Shown: positions 34,381 to 49,297, counted from the first letter of the stretch. The stretch is 64,000 nt of DNA from Dermanyssus gallinae (GCA_003439945.1 QVRM01002204.1:124001-188000); one strand, 5' to 3'. The notes: generated by a model not told the origin, from the letters alone. Numbers and translations: made by a program.

Positions 34381-34599
34381 TATACGCATATGCTTGAGAA
34401 TGCGTTGGTGCCATGCAAAACCGTTGGCGGAGCATACAGGTTCGACTCTGTTATCAGACGTCTCACTGATCGTCTAGCGACCCCAAGCGTTGAAGCAACT
34501 ACTAATACCATTCAGAAGGAACTTAAAAAAGTTTTACATCGTAAGAGAATCGTCGATCATAGAGCTATATAGCTCAGCATGGAAATCAATCAACGATAT

Positions 34600-35760
34600 A
34601 TAAATACGTAAGAAAACGGTTTAAAATGAACGGCAGTGTTGGCGCAATCAAAAGACAGGAGGAAAGCTGGATTACTTGGTGACGCCTTCACCTTAACCTA
34701 CCCGCCCATTTAGCATTTATCGGGCGCTCCCAGCGGGCGTAACCAAACGTACGTATGCGTTGAAGATGTTAGTAGCTCCCCTGAAAAGCTGACTTAACAT
34801 CTCTCAAATAAACACAGCGAAACACGGGATGATATCAGCGTCTAGGTCAATTACGCACGTTGCCAGCAAAATCTTTGCTAGTAATTGCTAAAGCCGTCTA
34901 CAACAACGCGAATCTTCAGGAACTCCTCTCAGTTCGCCTATCGACCAGGCCACTTCACGATCCTGCAGCTTAATGACAACACGCTATTCGATTGTATATA
35001 TTTTGATTCAAAGTCGGCATTCGAAGTGGTCATACACGATAAACTTTTGCAGGTCCTCCGTAGTTATGGTGTCGGTAGAAAAATAGTTGAGTGGATATCT
35101 GCATTCTTACGTGGCAGAACTTTCCGTGTCAATGATTGCCTATCATCCTGTGTTCGAGCCAATTCTGGCTGCTTGGGCCGCTTATGTACATATTGTATAC
35201 TGATTCACCAAAGTACATCATCGCGAAACATTTACATATAAAAATCTATGCAGAAGATATAGAGTTGTATACTACTGTTAAACATGATCTTACGGCTGCG
35301 GCCTTACAAACAGTGTTAGGCAACTTCTTTGAATAATCTTGTAAATTTGATCTCAAATTGTCCGTACATAAGTGCGCTATCCTGCATTCTGGTAGAACGA
35401 CTACATACTCTTACACCCTTGGCGTTAAGCATCTACTAGCTGCAACAATTATGAAAGACTTGGTGTTTTGACTTGTACTTATTTGAAATATAGCGCATAT
35501 ATATAACTGAAACTGTCGCCATTCAAAAAGGTAACTGGATTATGCGGACGTTTGTACTGTCTGATGCCAACCTATACGTAACTCTCCACTAACAGTATGT
35601 GTTACCTGTACGCGTCCTCTGTTTGAAACACAGTCCTTGCGAAAGATAGGAAACTATTCTCTACAAAACATAACATATTTTTAAAACGTGTCGGATATTG
35701 GTGCAATATTGAGCCTATAAGGATCAAATGTGATGGACTTTTACAGCTGTTAGAATGACA
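34600..35760 (+). mobile_element. degraded CR1/Jockey-like LINE reverse transcriptase
   Basis: The frame at 34885-35241 reads FAYRPGHFTILQL, IYFDSKSAFEVVIHDKLLQVL and WISAFLRGRTFRV. This follows the RT palm order of CR1-like ORF2: motif A with F-D-x-K-x-A-F, then the fL-x-gR block. The catalytic YADD box is changed to YAEDIELY at about 35255, and KLSVHKCAILHSGRTTT follows. Frameshifts separate the parts; upstream stops occur in every frame. It is dead. Confidence 0.7.
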
Positions 35761-37389
35761 ACGAGCCGAAGGTGTTTGAAAAAATCTGTCAAAACGAGGA
35801 AAGACAGCACGGTTTTTTTTGACGAGATAGTAATATCAACACGTGCAGTGGCGCAGATGTATACGCAAACGTCACCGAAAATAAAACATGTGTGAACAAC
35901 CTTTTTGCGCGGCGCAGTAGCCGCCAAGCGTGCAATTGTGACAATTTGTCTGAAAATAAATATCTCCCCTTTTTCGGGGTACGTTAATTATTTCTATAGC
36001 GCAAAGTATGGACGTAGTCTTTTCTCTGAGCACTGCAAACGGCAAGAGTCACTGCCTTAATTTGGCCTGCTAGATAGCTCAATAAATTCTGCGACTCTTT
36101 TGCTGATAGCTGCCATTGTTTACCATAGCTATCGAAGCGGAATGGAATTAGAGCTGCTTCTGACATCTGCGTAGTTGCGTGTTTTCTTCGTTGTGACATG
36201 CTCCAGTATTCATCCATTGACGATAGAATCGTAGACACACGAGGTAGCCGAACACTGTAGCACGCCAGGCTAAACATTATGCATGACACCAGAACTCCTG
36301 CCTTTACCTCCTTATGTCACGTCGATTATAATTTTAACGATTAGATCCTAGATGAGTTAAAATGTAATGTCACAATATTCGAGCTGAAACTTTTCAGTGC
36401 TAACAATTTTTACAAATCTTGATTAACGAAGCGGCAGTAATCTGGTTAGAATTGCAATGCTGGGTTTGCAACTCATCACTCTCACTATGAAGGTCATCGG
36501 TCATAACATGTATTTTTTATTTGTTTTAGTAACACCCAAACTGGATAGTACTGTGTGTATGTTACACCAAATCAGCAATCTAGCGTTTTGCTAGTTCTGC
36601 TATATAACATGTAAATGCCTCTTTGGTAACACAATTACTGAGTAATTCTGAAATCTCAAGTTCAACTTGACCCTGGAGACTGTGGATTTTGTTGTATATT
36701 TATCAATTATATCATTTTGACATGAAAAACACCTTACTTCAAGTAATAGCAATCACAGGCAGATTCTGCAGTTCACCTTGTAATGTCGGCGTGCTTCGAG
36801 CATGTACAAGCACTCTAGTGTATGCGTAAGCCCCCTCGTTCTGCTTGCTGTGCGATTTAGCGCGTTTAAAATCAAGTTTGCGATGTCCAAATGGAAACAT
36901 TGTGTGTGTAAGAACTGTACTGCAAGAACTACTGTTCGAGGGGATTATGAAGGAAATGCCAAAACAGAACTACATTCTCAGTGGAGAGATTTGGACCATG
37001 AATTCATTTCGAGCATGATGGCATTGGGCAAGTGGTGGTTAATGTGCAGGTACACAAATGTAACCGCAAGAAAAATTTGGCGACGACAAAATGCATTAAA
37101 AAGCTGCCTGGAAACAGCCTAGTTGACGTGAAAGTATATGCGGTAATTTAAATGCCGTGCTAGCAGAACGTTATACAACAGATATATGTATAAGTTGCGA
37201 CGTTCTTATAAGGCTAGCAGCAATATAAGACTCAACCTTTCTGCACTATTTATCTACCAATATACGTTATCATCATGGACTACTTTTGGATGAGATGTAG
37301 AAAGGAAGTCTCATGGTCAAGGCGGCTATGGCGCATACGTAGTTCCTCCTGAACGCGCCCAGTTTGTATGTTTGTATACATATGCATGT

Positions 37390-37390
<1 letters not shown>
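35761..37390. other. non-coding, one unassigned frame
   Basis: A 106-codon plus frame at 36802-37122 includes a Cys-containing stretch (KWKHCVCKNCTAR) but has no recognised family. 36555-36610 resembles part of 50980-51040 (ATCTAGCGTTTTGC-x-AGTT-x-TGCTAT), suggesting a dispersed repeat. Confidence 0.4.

Positions 37391-37392
<2 letters not shown>

Positions 37393-37439
<47 letters not shown>
37393..37439. repeat. TA array
   Basis: Pure TA for about 47 bases. Confidence 0.95.
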
Positions 37440-37442
<3 letters not shown>

Positions 37443-39947
37443 AGTCATTAGGAAACGTGGTTTGTGCGCCGCCATATATATACAGGTAGTTCAACAAGTT
37501 CTTAAAATGAAACCAAGGATTTTCCAAATCTTGTTTGTAAATTTCTCTGCAAACACAGATTGTCAAGCGGATACCTAATTGTAGCTTTCCTGCTTGAATA
37601 ATATTAAACATTGCAATTTTTGTTTATGTTTTAGAAATCCTTTGTGATCCTCCCAGATCCTTGGTTAATACAGTGCAAACTCCCAAACTTTCACTTTTGA
37701 GTCAACGAGATTCTGTCGTCACGCAGAGTGCTAGTTTGGTCTCTACTGAATACAACAATCCATAGACGAGATCTACCCACCTACATACATATTACGAAAT
37801 GTGTTCTTTCATTTAAAATGAGCGTAAAATGAGCACTACACAATAACATGCATGCATTAATGAGGGGATCAGTGAGCATCACAAGGGGGTTTTGTAGGGT
37901 AAATAACTAAAATATCGTTAGTCATCATCTTGCCCAGCAATTGAGTCAGTATAGCCTGTTCGTATTTGTACCGTGTGCATTTTTGCTGCCCTTTGCTCTT
38001 TTGGGTAGGCGAAGCGGCAAACGATGACAAATGAACGCAACGGTCCTGTTGACAAAAATTTCCGGTCAAAATTTCCCATGATGAACATCCGTCACTAGCA
38101 GCCTGCGTGACTAATGTAAGATTTTTGAACGCGCTAAAATTCGATTCTCCCTCCGCACACAGGCTCGGCAATACTTGTTTTTTTTTTCTGTGGGAGAGGC
38201 GTCCCTGCTATTTTCCTTGATTCAGCTCTGCGTGCTTATCTTCCTGCAGATTTACAGGCAGCCACATTGGGCGCTTATGCCAAAGTCCTGTGAGAGTGCG
38301 CAGACTTTGAGACTCTGGCTGCATTTTCCGTCATACTCGCATCTCCATCGTCTCCTCGTCTCGACCGCTTTCCCGATGGTGCCGTACGAACCTCTCCTGC
38401 CTAATGAACAAAGTCTCCTTGACTGTCTTAAACGTCAAAATAAACAGCTTCATCGCTCCTCATTTCTGTCGATATCATTTACAAATTAATATTTCACTAA
38501 TAGAAGCTGGTCTCCCGCTTGGCCGTAGAGCCCCTGCGCCTTGTGTTTTAAAGATATTATATTCTGGTCCCTCTGCAACTAGGCTTCGTTCACCCAGATA
38601 GGAGAAGAGTACTCAAAAGGGGTACGTGGATAGTCATTTCCTTTTCAGCGCTTCTAAGATTACATTCCGGGTAATCGTTTTGAAAAGGTTTTTAACACCC
38701 AATAAGATTAAGAGCACGAATTCCCTCGTTCGAGAGTCTTCGCAGATGGCCTTGTATTCATCCACATGGCCAAGTCGGCTAACTCCACATGTGCTTCGTC
38801 CGGCCACTCCTCCGGTTTCTTCTATCCAGCCAGCTCATCATCATAATCCGATGTTCTCGATTGCTCTTATGACGGAACAACAGTTAGATGCTAGCCGGCG
38901 GTTGACAATTTTCAAAACTATTTTCTCCGCGGCGAGTAGAAGAATTATAACTAGTACGTAGGTCACTCATTAAGTAAATGTAAATTCCATAAGCTGGCAC
39001 ATGGGGAAATGCGGATTGCATACCGTCACTAAGCCAGAAATCGTGAAAAACACTTATCGCAACATCACGGAACACAGACTTAAGGTGTGTGATATAGCTG
39101 GGATTCGTAAGCACATTTGTAGACGGGGTGGGGTAATTTTGCCTCAATCGCCACCGCCACTCTTCGCTCTTGAATCGTTTGGTAATCGGCGATGAAAATG
39201 CTAATGGATCTTCTAAGAAAATGTAAGCACGCAAGGATTCTGATCCGAGGGCAGTTTTCAGAGTTAACCCAAGTCTCCGGCGTCCACTCAAATAAGGTTA
39301 TGCTATATTGTTGGTGGGATATCAGAAGCATCGCTCACTGCGAACTTCTGAAAAGGAACCAGACGATCAACACGTATCTCTCTAGTGCCAAGAAACCCAA
39401 CGAGCGAAAAAAAAGTGTCATTCGAGAACGAGGGAAAGACTGTCGAAGTAGATTGTTACTTTAATTAAAAAATAAAACATTAAACATGTTCGATGTTTTT
39501 ATCAGATGTTAATCAAAACGAACTTATTCTTGCAAATTCGTGTGTTCGCGTTAGACAAAAAATGGTAAGAATCAGTTTTTGCATCAGCTGAATATAACAC
39601 GCCGGGGGGAGACAGGATGTTACCGCTGCTGCTTCTGCTGTCGTTATTGTTGTAATTCCGGAGACATGAAAACGTTTGGGTTCCTCTAATCATCAACCTC
39701 CCCCTGATCATCAGTCATTATGATCGTCATCGTCACCACAGGCATTATCATCAACATGATGCTCGCCGTCGGCTTTTCGGCGGTCTGTATTGTGGCTCGC
39801 TCGGATGTTTTGTAGCATCCGTTGTGAACTCGTCGTTGTTAAACAGCACCACTGTGTGCGTGTGGGCGTAAGAGTGGGTAGACCCGCACACATACATGCG
39901 TCATGCATGTCTTATATACACATGCACGCCTATCGGATTTATAGTGC

Positions 39948-39982
<35 letters not shown>

Positions 39983-42900
39983 AGGACAGATGGTGTCATG
40001 GAAATGGCTTGCTTTGATGTCCTAAGTCGTGGGTTCCATTCGGATGCGACGGATAGTGAGTAGATGTCGAGCGCTTGTTACTACGGAATATGTTGTTTTT
40101 TTCTGAAATCAATGGTCCTATTATGAAGAACTCTAGTTTTGAATATGCTTTAATGATAGGACGACGATAAATGATAGAAGTATACTCCACGGCGAACGGT
40201 AAATGATGGCATAGGTACGTCTTCTGTTGTGCGGGTTTCCTGTAATCGGTGCAACTTCCTATGTATTTCCCCATTCCGTTTCTCAAATTTATTCCAGGGC
40301 CTCAACTACCACTGGAACCGTATGCAAGCAAGCCGGGAGTTCGTAATAGTTGTAAATCTTCTGCGCAATGTTGGCTTGTTTGGCTACATCACGTGCGCTT
40401 GGATTGATATATATATATATATATACATACATACGTTATTAGAATGAAAATCTAGGCATCTACATTTGGACAATTCAGGGCGTTTCTTGACGATGACTTG
40501 CTTCAAACTGTCGAGCTACTGACTGTACTTTCATTGTAAATAATTTCCTTCTACTGTTGAAGCTTATAGTGCACCAACTATCAGCAAGGTAATCCACGTA
40601 ACTAATTAAATTTGGTGTATGCTTGACGTCAACGCTGCAACAATTTTCACCTTGGCTGGAACTGAGCCATACAGCTTTCATTTGCAGATGTTTTTAAGCC
40701 ACTAAGTAGTAATAATATACCTTAAGGATAGCTATTACTTCGTACCGACTACCCAAACACCTGGCATGCATGAGCGATGGAACAACGGAGTTTGGTCAGT
40801 TTGTCATAGTATGAGTGGGAATATCCGCTCTTCCCCCACCTACATAGTATCGTATAGTTCACTCTGTGTGGGTAACAACAAAGCGTGCAATACTGAGATC
40901 GAAAGCCTCCTTAGCTCGAGGAGATATTCGACACTGTTCATAACTTGAAGCAAAGAGAGACAAAGAAGACCATATATTGCGTTTGTACTACGAAATGACA
41001 AATAAAATATTCTGGTCTTAACTGTTCTTCTATCTATTGACAAAGAAAGTTGAATGCCTTGCCGGCGAGAAGGCGGAAAAAACTCAATGGCTTCATGTTC
41101 GCTTTTTACCCGTGGACTTAAAAGCCTGCTACTCAGCGCGGAAACACGCGGTTCTGGGCAGGCTTTAACTCCGCTCCTACTCTAACCCCTAACTGAAAAA
41201 CTCCCGAAGCGAATTCTCTCGGCGTTAAAAAAACTCTTCAAGGCTCTCTCTGTACGCGACGACCTAATCTTCTGTGGACCTAGTCGGATCTGTACAGACA
41301 CTGTTCAGGATCACGATCTGGTAATTATGGGTTCATAATTAATATTAATATTACTTGGGCATCGACCAAACAGTAGCATGAGAATCTAGGCGGTATGCCT
41401 TGGACTGTATGTAAGGTATGCCCAACCCCTCATATCGTAGGCCGGGTACTCGCTTCACGTACGTCAACAAGTTCCTACTGGCGGATTCGAGCGTGTCTAA
41501 CGTTTACCATATGTCAAACAATCTCGGGTTGTCTCCCGGGGCCCGACTCGATAGGAACTAATGTGTGCATATAATCCCATACAGCCTTGTGCTGCTGCTG
41601 ATGCTGATGATTATGGCGATGACAAAGGTTATTCGCGCGCAATGAGAATCTAGCTGATTGGTGATAATATCGATACGGTTATAGAAAGCGCAGATAGCAA
41701 AAGACGTCGTGTAGATAGATGAGAGCCGCCCCAATTTCGCGCCCAAAACGGGTGGCTAATATGCTTTGCCCTTCCGTCGTACTCACGGAGGCTTAGCGTT
41801 GTCGCTATTTTGCTAAGCGGATCGCACGCGGCTCAAGCTTATGGTTCGATGCCTCGTAGGTTTTTATCGGCGGCAAGAAATAGGAACACTTCAACTGAGC
41901 CTTCCACATGAAGATATCTATCTAACCGTTTCGACGAGATGCTAGGTGTTTAGCAGCATACGGTATACCGCCGGAATTTTCTCATACGACGAGAGCTGAT
42001 AACTCCAAGCTACTAAATTGGGAAAGCGAAACCGAAAATCTGCTAGCTACGCAAAGTTCTGCTCGTGCTCTATGGTGTAGGAGCTTACGTGATGTGCTGC
42101 GTCGATTTATTCAGCCAGAGAAATATGCACTGTTCTGGAAACTTGTGGATATTTTGGGCGATTCTAACTTGTTCCTTGTATTTCCTATATTTTATGCGAA
42201 GACAAGCAACCTCTGACTATTTTCATAGGAACATTTGGTAGCATAGCAAATATATAATGGTATCAGATTTGCTTATCGATATGCGTTGCGCGTCCGTTAA
42301 TCTGTTTCTTCCAATCTTACTGGACAATTGCTATAAACTTTGAACGACTTCCTAACCGTTTTGAAGCTGTGGTCCGCAAACGAACCCACAATAATAAATA
42401 GTTGCGTGGCCGGTTTGAACTTTGTCAAATTGGTCATCAGGCGAAACACGAAAAAAACGAGCTAAAAGTTAGATTAACCGTTGTAACGGCGTAGTCACTA
42501 ACAGCGACTGCGAAGTGACGGTACAGCTAAACAACATGTACACAATACATTTAGCATAATTGTATTTATCGGAACAATCTCAGGGCTTTGCATTTAGACC
42601 AACCTGCACTAAACCAGACTACGTGCCCAAGCCCTGTTAGACTAGTCTGCGCGAACGAGATTTGCGCACGGTACCCAACAAAGCAAACAAAAACATACAA
42701 TAAAGCGCATTAAAAGTTATGCTTAACTCTGCCCGAATATCTTGCTTCTAAGTATTTTTTCGAACATCGAATCAGCATTTAAACAAGCGTCGTTCACTTT
42801 AAATAAATCCTTTCTAACCAATCCGGTTGGACTCTTCCTAGCGTGCGTGTGATCCTCAGCAGTACAGCCTAGGCAATTATTTTAGAGGGCAAGAGAAAGG

Positions 42901-45900
42901 TTTTTTATGATTTTGCCTGAATGACCTGTCAGGAAAAATCCTACCTTTCGTGCTACTTGTTCATTTATTTTGAAATGTTTTTTTTTACTGGTCTAAGTAC
43001 CTCGCGCATCTACACCAGTCATGAAGATCGTGGAATTCTTCACTGCTGCAAGACACGTGATGAAACCCGTGGGCTGTGAACATCGTCTTTAAATGTCTAC
43101 TCTCAGATCCGGCTGCTAGCCAGGTCGTACTTCTTATCGATTCTTCTTATCGAGAAGATTTTAGCATTTTATTAATTTCAGAGACCGGTTTGAATATCGA
43201 ACAGCCAGGCATATATAAACCCAGTTCATTGCAGCCTATATATTGTTGCGCGCAGATTCTTATGATGAAGCTATTTCACATTGTGAACAAATAATATCAC
43301 ATTTTGATACATGTGTACATACACCCGTTTCTGTGATGAACGCCCTTGCGCTATGCATGTCATATTTTCATCAGACACGCTTTTAGACAAGATTGTCTGT
43401 GCAAATGTGCCATTTGTTTTTGTGTGCGTGCTAATGGTCTTTAATTCACCTAATTTTCAGCATACATAAAGGTGATCTTGTTTTCACTGGCACCTTGCAA
43501 GTGAATCAGTTGCAGTTCAGACCTTGTATTAGATATAAACAATAGTATTCATTTCCGGGAGAACTTAGTCTCTTTGTGCGGCAATTCCAAAGTATCGCTA
43601 AATTGAGTTTTTTTTGTACCATGGCTAACTGTTGTGTTTGATAGTAGCCAAAAAAAGCTAGTCGCCATGCTAACAAGGACAACAAACATTTTGTGCTATT
43701 TTTGATGCAACGCATTACAAACTATTTTCGTTTACAGCGACACATGGCAAGGTGCGATACCGCCGTTGAAAGATGGTCCATTCTTGAGGTCTCTGTAGAA
43801 TAATTTTGTTTGTTAACTAATACGTATACAGATTTCACAGGAAACCCTGTGATGCAGGAAACATTGCTCAAAACAACCACGATGCTACCAGTTGTTTATC
43901 ATCCAATTCATATGAATTGCATAAATAAGTAAGGCAGCAGAGATGCTCAACACGTAGGTTCTTGGGATTCCCCGATTTCGCTGATGATCGTATTTTGCAA
44001 CACTTTATGATTTTTTTGTACATATTCTCTTCCTTTTCTTTCTTTTATTTGCAAGCAGAGCGATGGAAAGGTCCTCATGTGCCATGATGATTTGTGCGCA
44101 ACATGCATTTGTACGCTGCGTATGGACACCAATTTGCCCGCAATTTTGAAGAATTAGTCTATGACCAAAGAGTGAAAGTGTGGGTGGGAAGCTTCAAATC
44201 AAAGTTGTATAACAGCAAACCCCTTCACCTGGTTATTGTAGTCGAGTCGCAGCTGTGCTTGGTTACCTTCTTCTGGTAGCTATTAGGTCTTAAACAGTAA
44301 TTCGTTGTGCTTAAACACGTTGTCGTCAACAACAACAACGACTTGAGCCCTAAAGCCCTCCTGGCCATGCCTTAAGGAGTGGAGCACGGGCAGGTGCGCA
44401 TCTGACCTCAGACAATTACACAGTGAGGATCACCATTTCAGTAGAGTTGTCGGCTGTCCGTATCTACGTCGCTCTTCGGCCACCTAAAAATACATCGGGT
44501 TGCTTCGAGCTTACCGCAGTAAACAACAGCAGATATATGTTTGCAAATGTGCAGATACTTTATACCGACAGTCTGACTGAATCTGCTGTGGGCGACCTGC
44601 TTCAAAAGCGACCGCCACCAAGGAGTTAACACGAAAAGTACTTGTACGAAAATCTGCTGTTGCTGTTGCTGCTGCTGCTGCTGCTGTGGGTCGGTCGTCG
44701 CGTGTGGTAGGCAGAAGGTAAAGGGGAAGTTTTGGGCTTCTCGGCGTTCGCTAGTTCCTCAGGGGAAGCGTCAAGCATCAAGCATTAGCTATCGGACATT
44801 GCGAAGTCTCGCAAGAATGCCAATTCCACTTTGCTTTCTCTCCCACTCACCGAGTATACTACTGCGCCGTACGATCGATTTTTGTCCTCGTTTGAGCGCT
44901 TTTCTTTGATCTTATCCACTCTGAGCTAGCGCTGACGTTTTTCACGTTTGACAAGCACGAACACTAGAGGCTCGTGGAGGAGTGCACATACACAAGTCGA
45001 GGCAGCGTATTCCTGCACCTGTGTTGTTAATATATGGTGGTGCAGTTATTTTAGGATACGTGAGTTAAAATGCTTACAAGGCTATAAACTCTCAGCTATA
45101 TACTCAGCTATGACATAAAGCCAAAATAGATTCTTATATTATATTTGCAATGGTCGTACAGTTAGCAGTGTTTTTTTTGCAGAATAGATCATATTCGTGC
45201 AACGAACGTACTTGGGGTAAGTATCGAGCCCCACTTAGATCTTTCCAGACCAAATAGTTCATGTTTATTTAGGCGATTAGCAGCGTTAAGTGATCCGCGA
45301 CAGTCGTATTTCATCTGGAAATCCAAAAATATTTGTTTATTGTCGATGAATGTTCAGACTTTAGTTGTACCTAAAGTCGCCGCACCCTTCGAGTTACGTA
45401 CGCTTTTCTCTTTAAATGTAAATTAAAATAAATTGAACTTTTTAAATATTTTACTTTAGGCAACTTAAAATTTGATGAACTTCGTTTTGCCTGAAATGAT
45501 GCCGTGCTAACTATGCTTAGATTGCGGATGAACTAAAAAGGCTACAACTCTATAGCTGAAATACAGTAAAATTAGCGCCTCGTAATTGCTGATTGTGATA
45601 TCTAGTGGAACTATGTAGATGCGAATGCAAGATTTAACACTGTGAAGTATAGCTTGTACAACGCCTAAGTTGTCGGTAATAAACCTAGACACATTATGAG
45701 CGGCTAGTAACTCACCATCGACATCTAGTCGCAACGTTAAGCGGTGATTTATTTTATTACCTTATAGTTTTAAAAAAAAACAACAATAAACTTTTACTAG
45801 ATGTCAAGTGAATGCGATCTGCTAGATTTCCCTTACATACAGGAACCTCAAAAGCAGAAGTGTAAAAAGTAGGCACCAGCAATAAGTGGAAATAAAATCT

Positions 45901-46960
45901 TTAGAATAAAAAGACTCTTACCGCTTAGATTCGTAAACACAAAACATGGCGCAGGTTAAAAATCTTACTTTGTACATAATAACCAGGTTTTTGTTTGGAT
46001 GCTCAGTCATCACGCTCCAAGATTTTCTAAAGCCGAAACCCGAGCGCGGTAACGCAGGCCTCCCAGTCCAGAAGTGGCAGTCGTTCAATATTATCGTGCA
46101 GTAATGACCTAAAGAACCCGATAGAGTAAAACAGTACTAGGATCTTTGTACAGAGCAGCAGATGCTGCTCTTAAATCGCTCTCTGTGGTAAAGAGGAACT
46201 TCACGATGAGGCTCGGTTTCGTGCGCGGTCACAACTAATCCAAAATTTGTTTTTAAGCCATTTGCCCTTGAACGGACTGTTGTTGTACGGAAGAATGACT
46301 AGCCAAGGCGACAGACAACACCTTAGAATAGTTTGCATCAATCCTGCTGATACGCCTGGAGTACATATACCGACAAAAAGCGTGTGGCAAAAGAGCTGGG
46401 CGGCTCTTTTATCCCCTGTCGTCTTTTTCATGTTTTCATTTACTTTTGCCATTAGTTCGGGCCAGTCCGAGGGTCTGGTGCGCCTACTAGCTGCAAGGCC
46501 ACTGCTCACATTAAAGATGTATCGTTTGGCTCATTTTGCATCTGTTCGTCTTATTGTTTTTGGCGCTTGAGGCGTTATGAACCGGCCGCAGGTGGCCGTG
46601 ACTGATCATTGAAGGTCAAACGTGACTCAGTCATCGTACCGTTCGGACACGGTGTCGCGTCGGCCGCGTTCTAAAGGTATCAATGTCATCCCGTCCGGTG
46701 TGTTAGCGTGGCGCCTGCATAAGCCCGCAGGCTTCAGGGTGCGGGCAGAGCAGCCCACTGTCCCTAGAAAGATTGTTTATTTAGTCTCGCTTATTACAAC
46801 ATATCGAATCAAAGTACAACGTTTATTATCACCTTTGTTAGGTAAATTGTACAAGTTGTATTAGTATGCACATGCCAGTTTCGTGTCGCGTCTGCTATGA
46901 CCAGCTCATAGTAACGAATCCCGTGCGCTCCGCGATCTTCGAAATCTCCAATTTCACAGT
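37440..46960. other. long gene-poor stretch
   Basis: AT-rich, with TA arrays near 39951-39980 and 40408-40426 and a CTG tract near 44658-44692. All frames are at or below about 135 codons and none shows a domain. I saw no exon with matching splice phases and no transposon protein I could name; old, unrecognisable elements are likely. Confidence 0.45.
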
Positions 46961-46964
46961 CTAA

Positions 46965-47250
46965 TTTTTTTTTTTTTTAACGCTCTGACAACTACATTTT
47001 AGACGCTCGTAATGGGCTAAGTTGCCTGTGGCACGATAGCGTCTAAATGCATCTATCGTCATCGCGTTCTCGTACTGGAATTATATAGGCTTTCTCCAGC
47101 AGAGGTATGTAGCAGCAAGGCAATGACAACCACGTCCAACAAATTCTACCAGCACGGCCAGGGCTCGAACTAGCGATGTTTTGCTAACCGTGGTTGCCAT
47201 GGCAACGCCCCGTTTCGAACGGTGCGTTAGCCGCCTAAGCCACCGCCGCT
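46965..47250 (-). mobile_element. SINE-C, tRNA-like head with poly(A) tail
   Basis: On the minus strand: GCGGCGGTGGCTTAGGCGG (A-box-like), then GTTGCCATGGCAACCACGG, AGTTCGAGCCCTGGCC (B box) and TTGTTGGACGTGGTTGTC. It then reads GATGCATTTAGACG and GTTGTCAGAGCGTTAAAAA, ending in about 14 A. A second copy is at 55013-55231. The poly(A) end suggests an L1- or R1-like partner rather than the LINEs with microsatellite tails. Confidence 0.75.
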
Positions 47251-49156
47251 ACAAATTAATAGTCGTGTTTATTGTTTGTGTACAAATGTGTCGTTTGCAA
47301 GCTGCTGTTGTAGCCATGAGCGAAGAATTGCTCTACACAGTGCAAATAGACTTTGTATAGAAGCATCATATTGCTTATGCGTTGCGATCTGCCGCGAGCG
47401 GCAGCCTTCACTCAAAAGGCATGAGAGTGCATCGTGCGACCGCCGTGACAGACTTGTTCTGGGTAGTGACGCATTATGAGATTGCAATAATGAATTCGTT
47501 ATCTCTCCCTTGTCACATACGATGCAACCGTTCTTCATTTCCAGCCGACGTACCACGCTTTTACTTAATTTCGTTCAACGGCCGCTAAAAAAAGTGGTAA
47601 TGAGTTTCAATCTTCTCGATTGCTTTTTGGTTAAAACCTTTTTTAATTTTTATTACCTCACATGTTCAGATGAAACATTTTTCTTAGAACTTGTCTTTGG
47701 GTTAAGGTCATAAACAAATAAAATATATAAATAAGTCATAATAGTAAAAATAATGTTTGAGCCTTTGACTACCATCGCTGAGATTCAGGTGTTACTTCAT
47801 AGTAGTTTTAGTTATAGACGTACTATCGAGCCTCTTTATTAAAGTTTAGAAAAATATTGTAAGGACATCGGGCCATAGATTGAAATTTTAATTCGTTATT
47901 GTAGTGTCACGAAAGGCAATAATTTATGTTTATGGTTTTTAAACATTTGAATTACTTTTTTTGGTAGTATTTTGCCATTTTAAATAAAGGCCCTAAGTAA
48001 ACGCCCAGAGCGTAGCCTCATGGGACATTATCTGTTCCGTTATGAACTTCTACCTGTAACAAGCATTCGACAATATTTAGCCTCTGGGCTGTCTACAGCA
48101 GTTCGGTAGGTCTATTAGAAGCCTCCACTCATTGCCCCGCAGCACTGGACAACAGTACCGAACCGTTTGGGGCGGATATACGAGCGGAATTAGGGTCTTT
48201 ATTACATAAAGCGAGCATTTCTTTACAGGGGTTTATACAGTCCTAGAACTAAAACGCCGGAAAGTTTTGGGTTCCTGCGTCAAGCGCGGCCCCTAACCCT
48301 GATCTCCAGATAGTTGCTGATCGGAGGACGCTCCATACCCGATAAGAGTAAACGCTACTGAGCAACCACTCTCCTTGAAGCAGCTCTACATAAAGTCGTC
48401 ACTTACAGTAAGAGAAGTTGTGAAAATATTGCGCGGGCCATCCAAGAATCAGAATAGTAGTCTGATGAAATCTATTACGAACATTGGGTTGAGCCGTCCG
48501 ATGCTTTAGCAGAGAAGCTGTGTAATCTGTTTAACCAGATACTCTACCAGTCGGTGGCTTTTTTCTAGCACATTGGCAAATAATGTCGGGCGTTTATTGC
48601 CTCAATGCACACACATAGATAAGAAACCTTCAAAAACTGTCTTTGAATACGGGAGTACCTCCTTTTTACGCTTAAGATTGTACCAAGGCTGATCTACAGC
48701 TTTGGCAGGGTGTGAGGACATCTCTTTGCGGCAAATTTTGCGCAGCTAGAAGCGCCTTAGCAGAACTAATATGAAGCGTGTTCTTTGCTTGCCGCGGACG
48801 GCAAGAAACCGTTTTGTGTGCCTGCGGGTAGGTTTGCAGTGGAAGCAATCAGAGTGAGGCGTACGTCACCTATTGCAGGACCATTTCAATTTTTTTTGTT
48901 GAAGTGCCAAGGAAAAGTAACTGAGGCCTCGGCAGAAGTCGCGCAGATTAGATCTCTAACCTCACCAGGGGGTTTTGGAATGGAATGGCATGCACTAGTC
49001 GCCACGTGTTCACCTTGAAATTTATACTTTTGACGAACAAAGCGTCATCATTACTTTGTGGGACTTGTACTTTTTAGCAGGTGTAGCATATACTTTATGT
49101 GTGTATTTTTGAAATATAGGTGTGATGAAACAGATAAGAGTTCAAATTAAGTACTT
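47251..49156. other. non-coding, possible very old LINE trace
   Basis: Near 48410-48560 a broken frame reads ALAEKLCNLFNQILYQS, faintly like the linker ahead of a LINE reverse transcriptase. Too weak to call. Nothing else recognised. Confidence 0.35.
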
Positions 49157-49297
49157 ATATATATAAATATATAAATATATAAATATATAAATATATAAAT
49201 ATATAAATATATAAATATATAAATATATAAATATATAAATATATAAATATATAAATATATAAATATATAAATATATAAATATATAAATATATAAATA
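49157..49297. repeat. (ATATAAAT)n minisatellite, about 17 units
   Basis: A regular 8-bp unit repeated almost without error, unlike the pure TA arrays elsewhere. It ends a few bases before duplication copy A begins. Confidence 0.9.

Noticed and set aside
36802..37122. 106-codon frame with CVCKNC
   Set aside because: Two close Cys are not enough for a zinc motif; no partner ligands, no known family.
49157..49297. CRISPR array
   Set aside because: Eight-base AT minisatellite without spacers, in a eukaryotic context.
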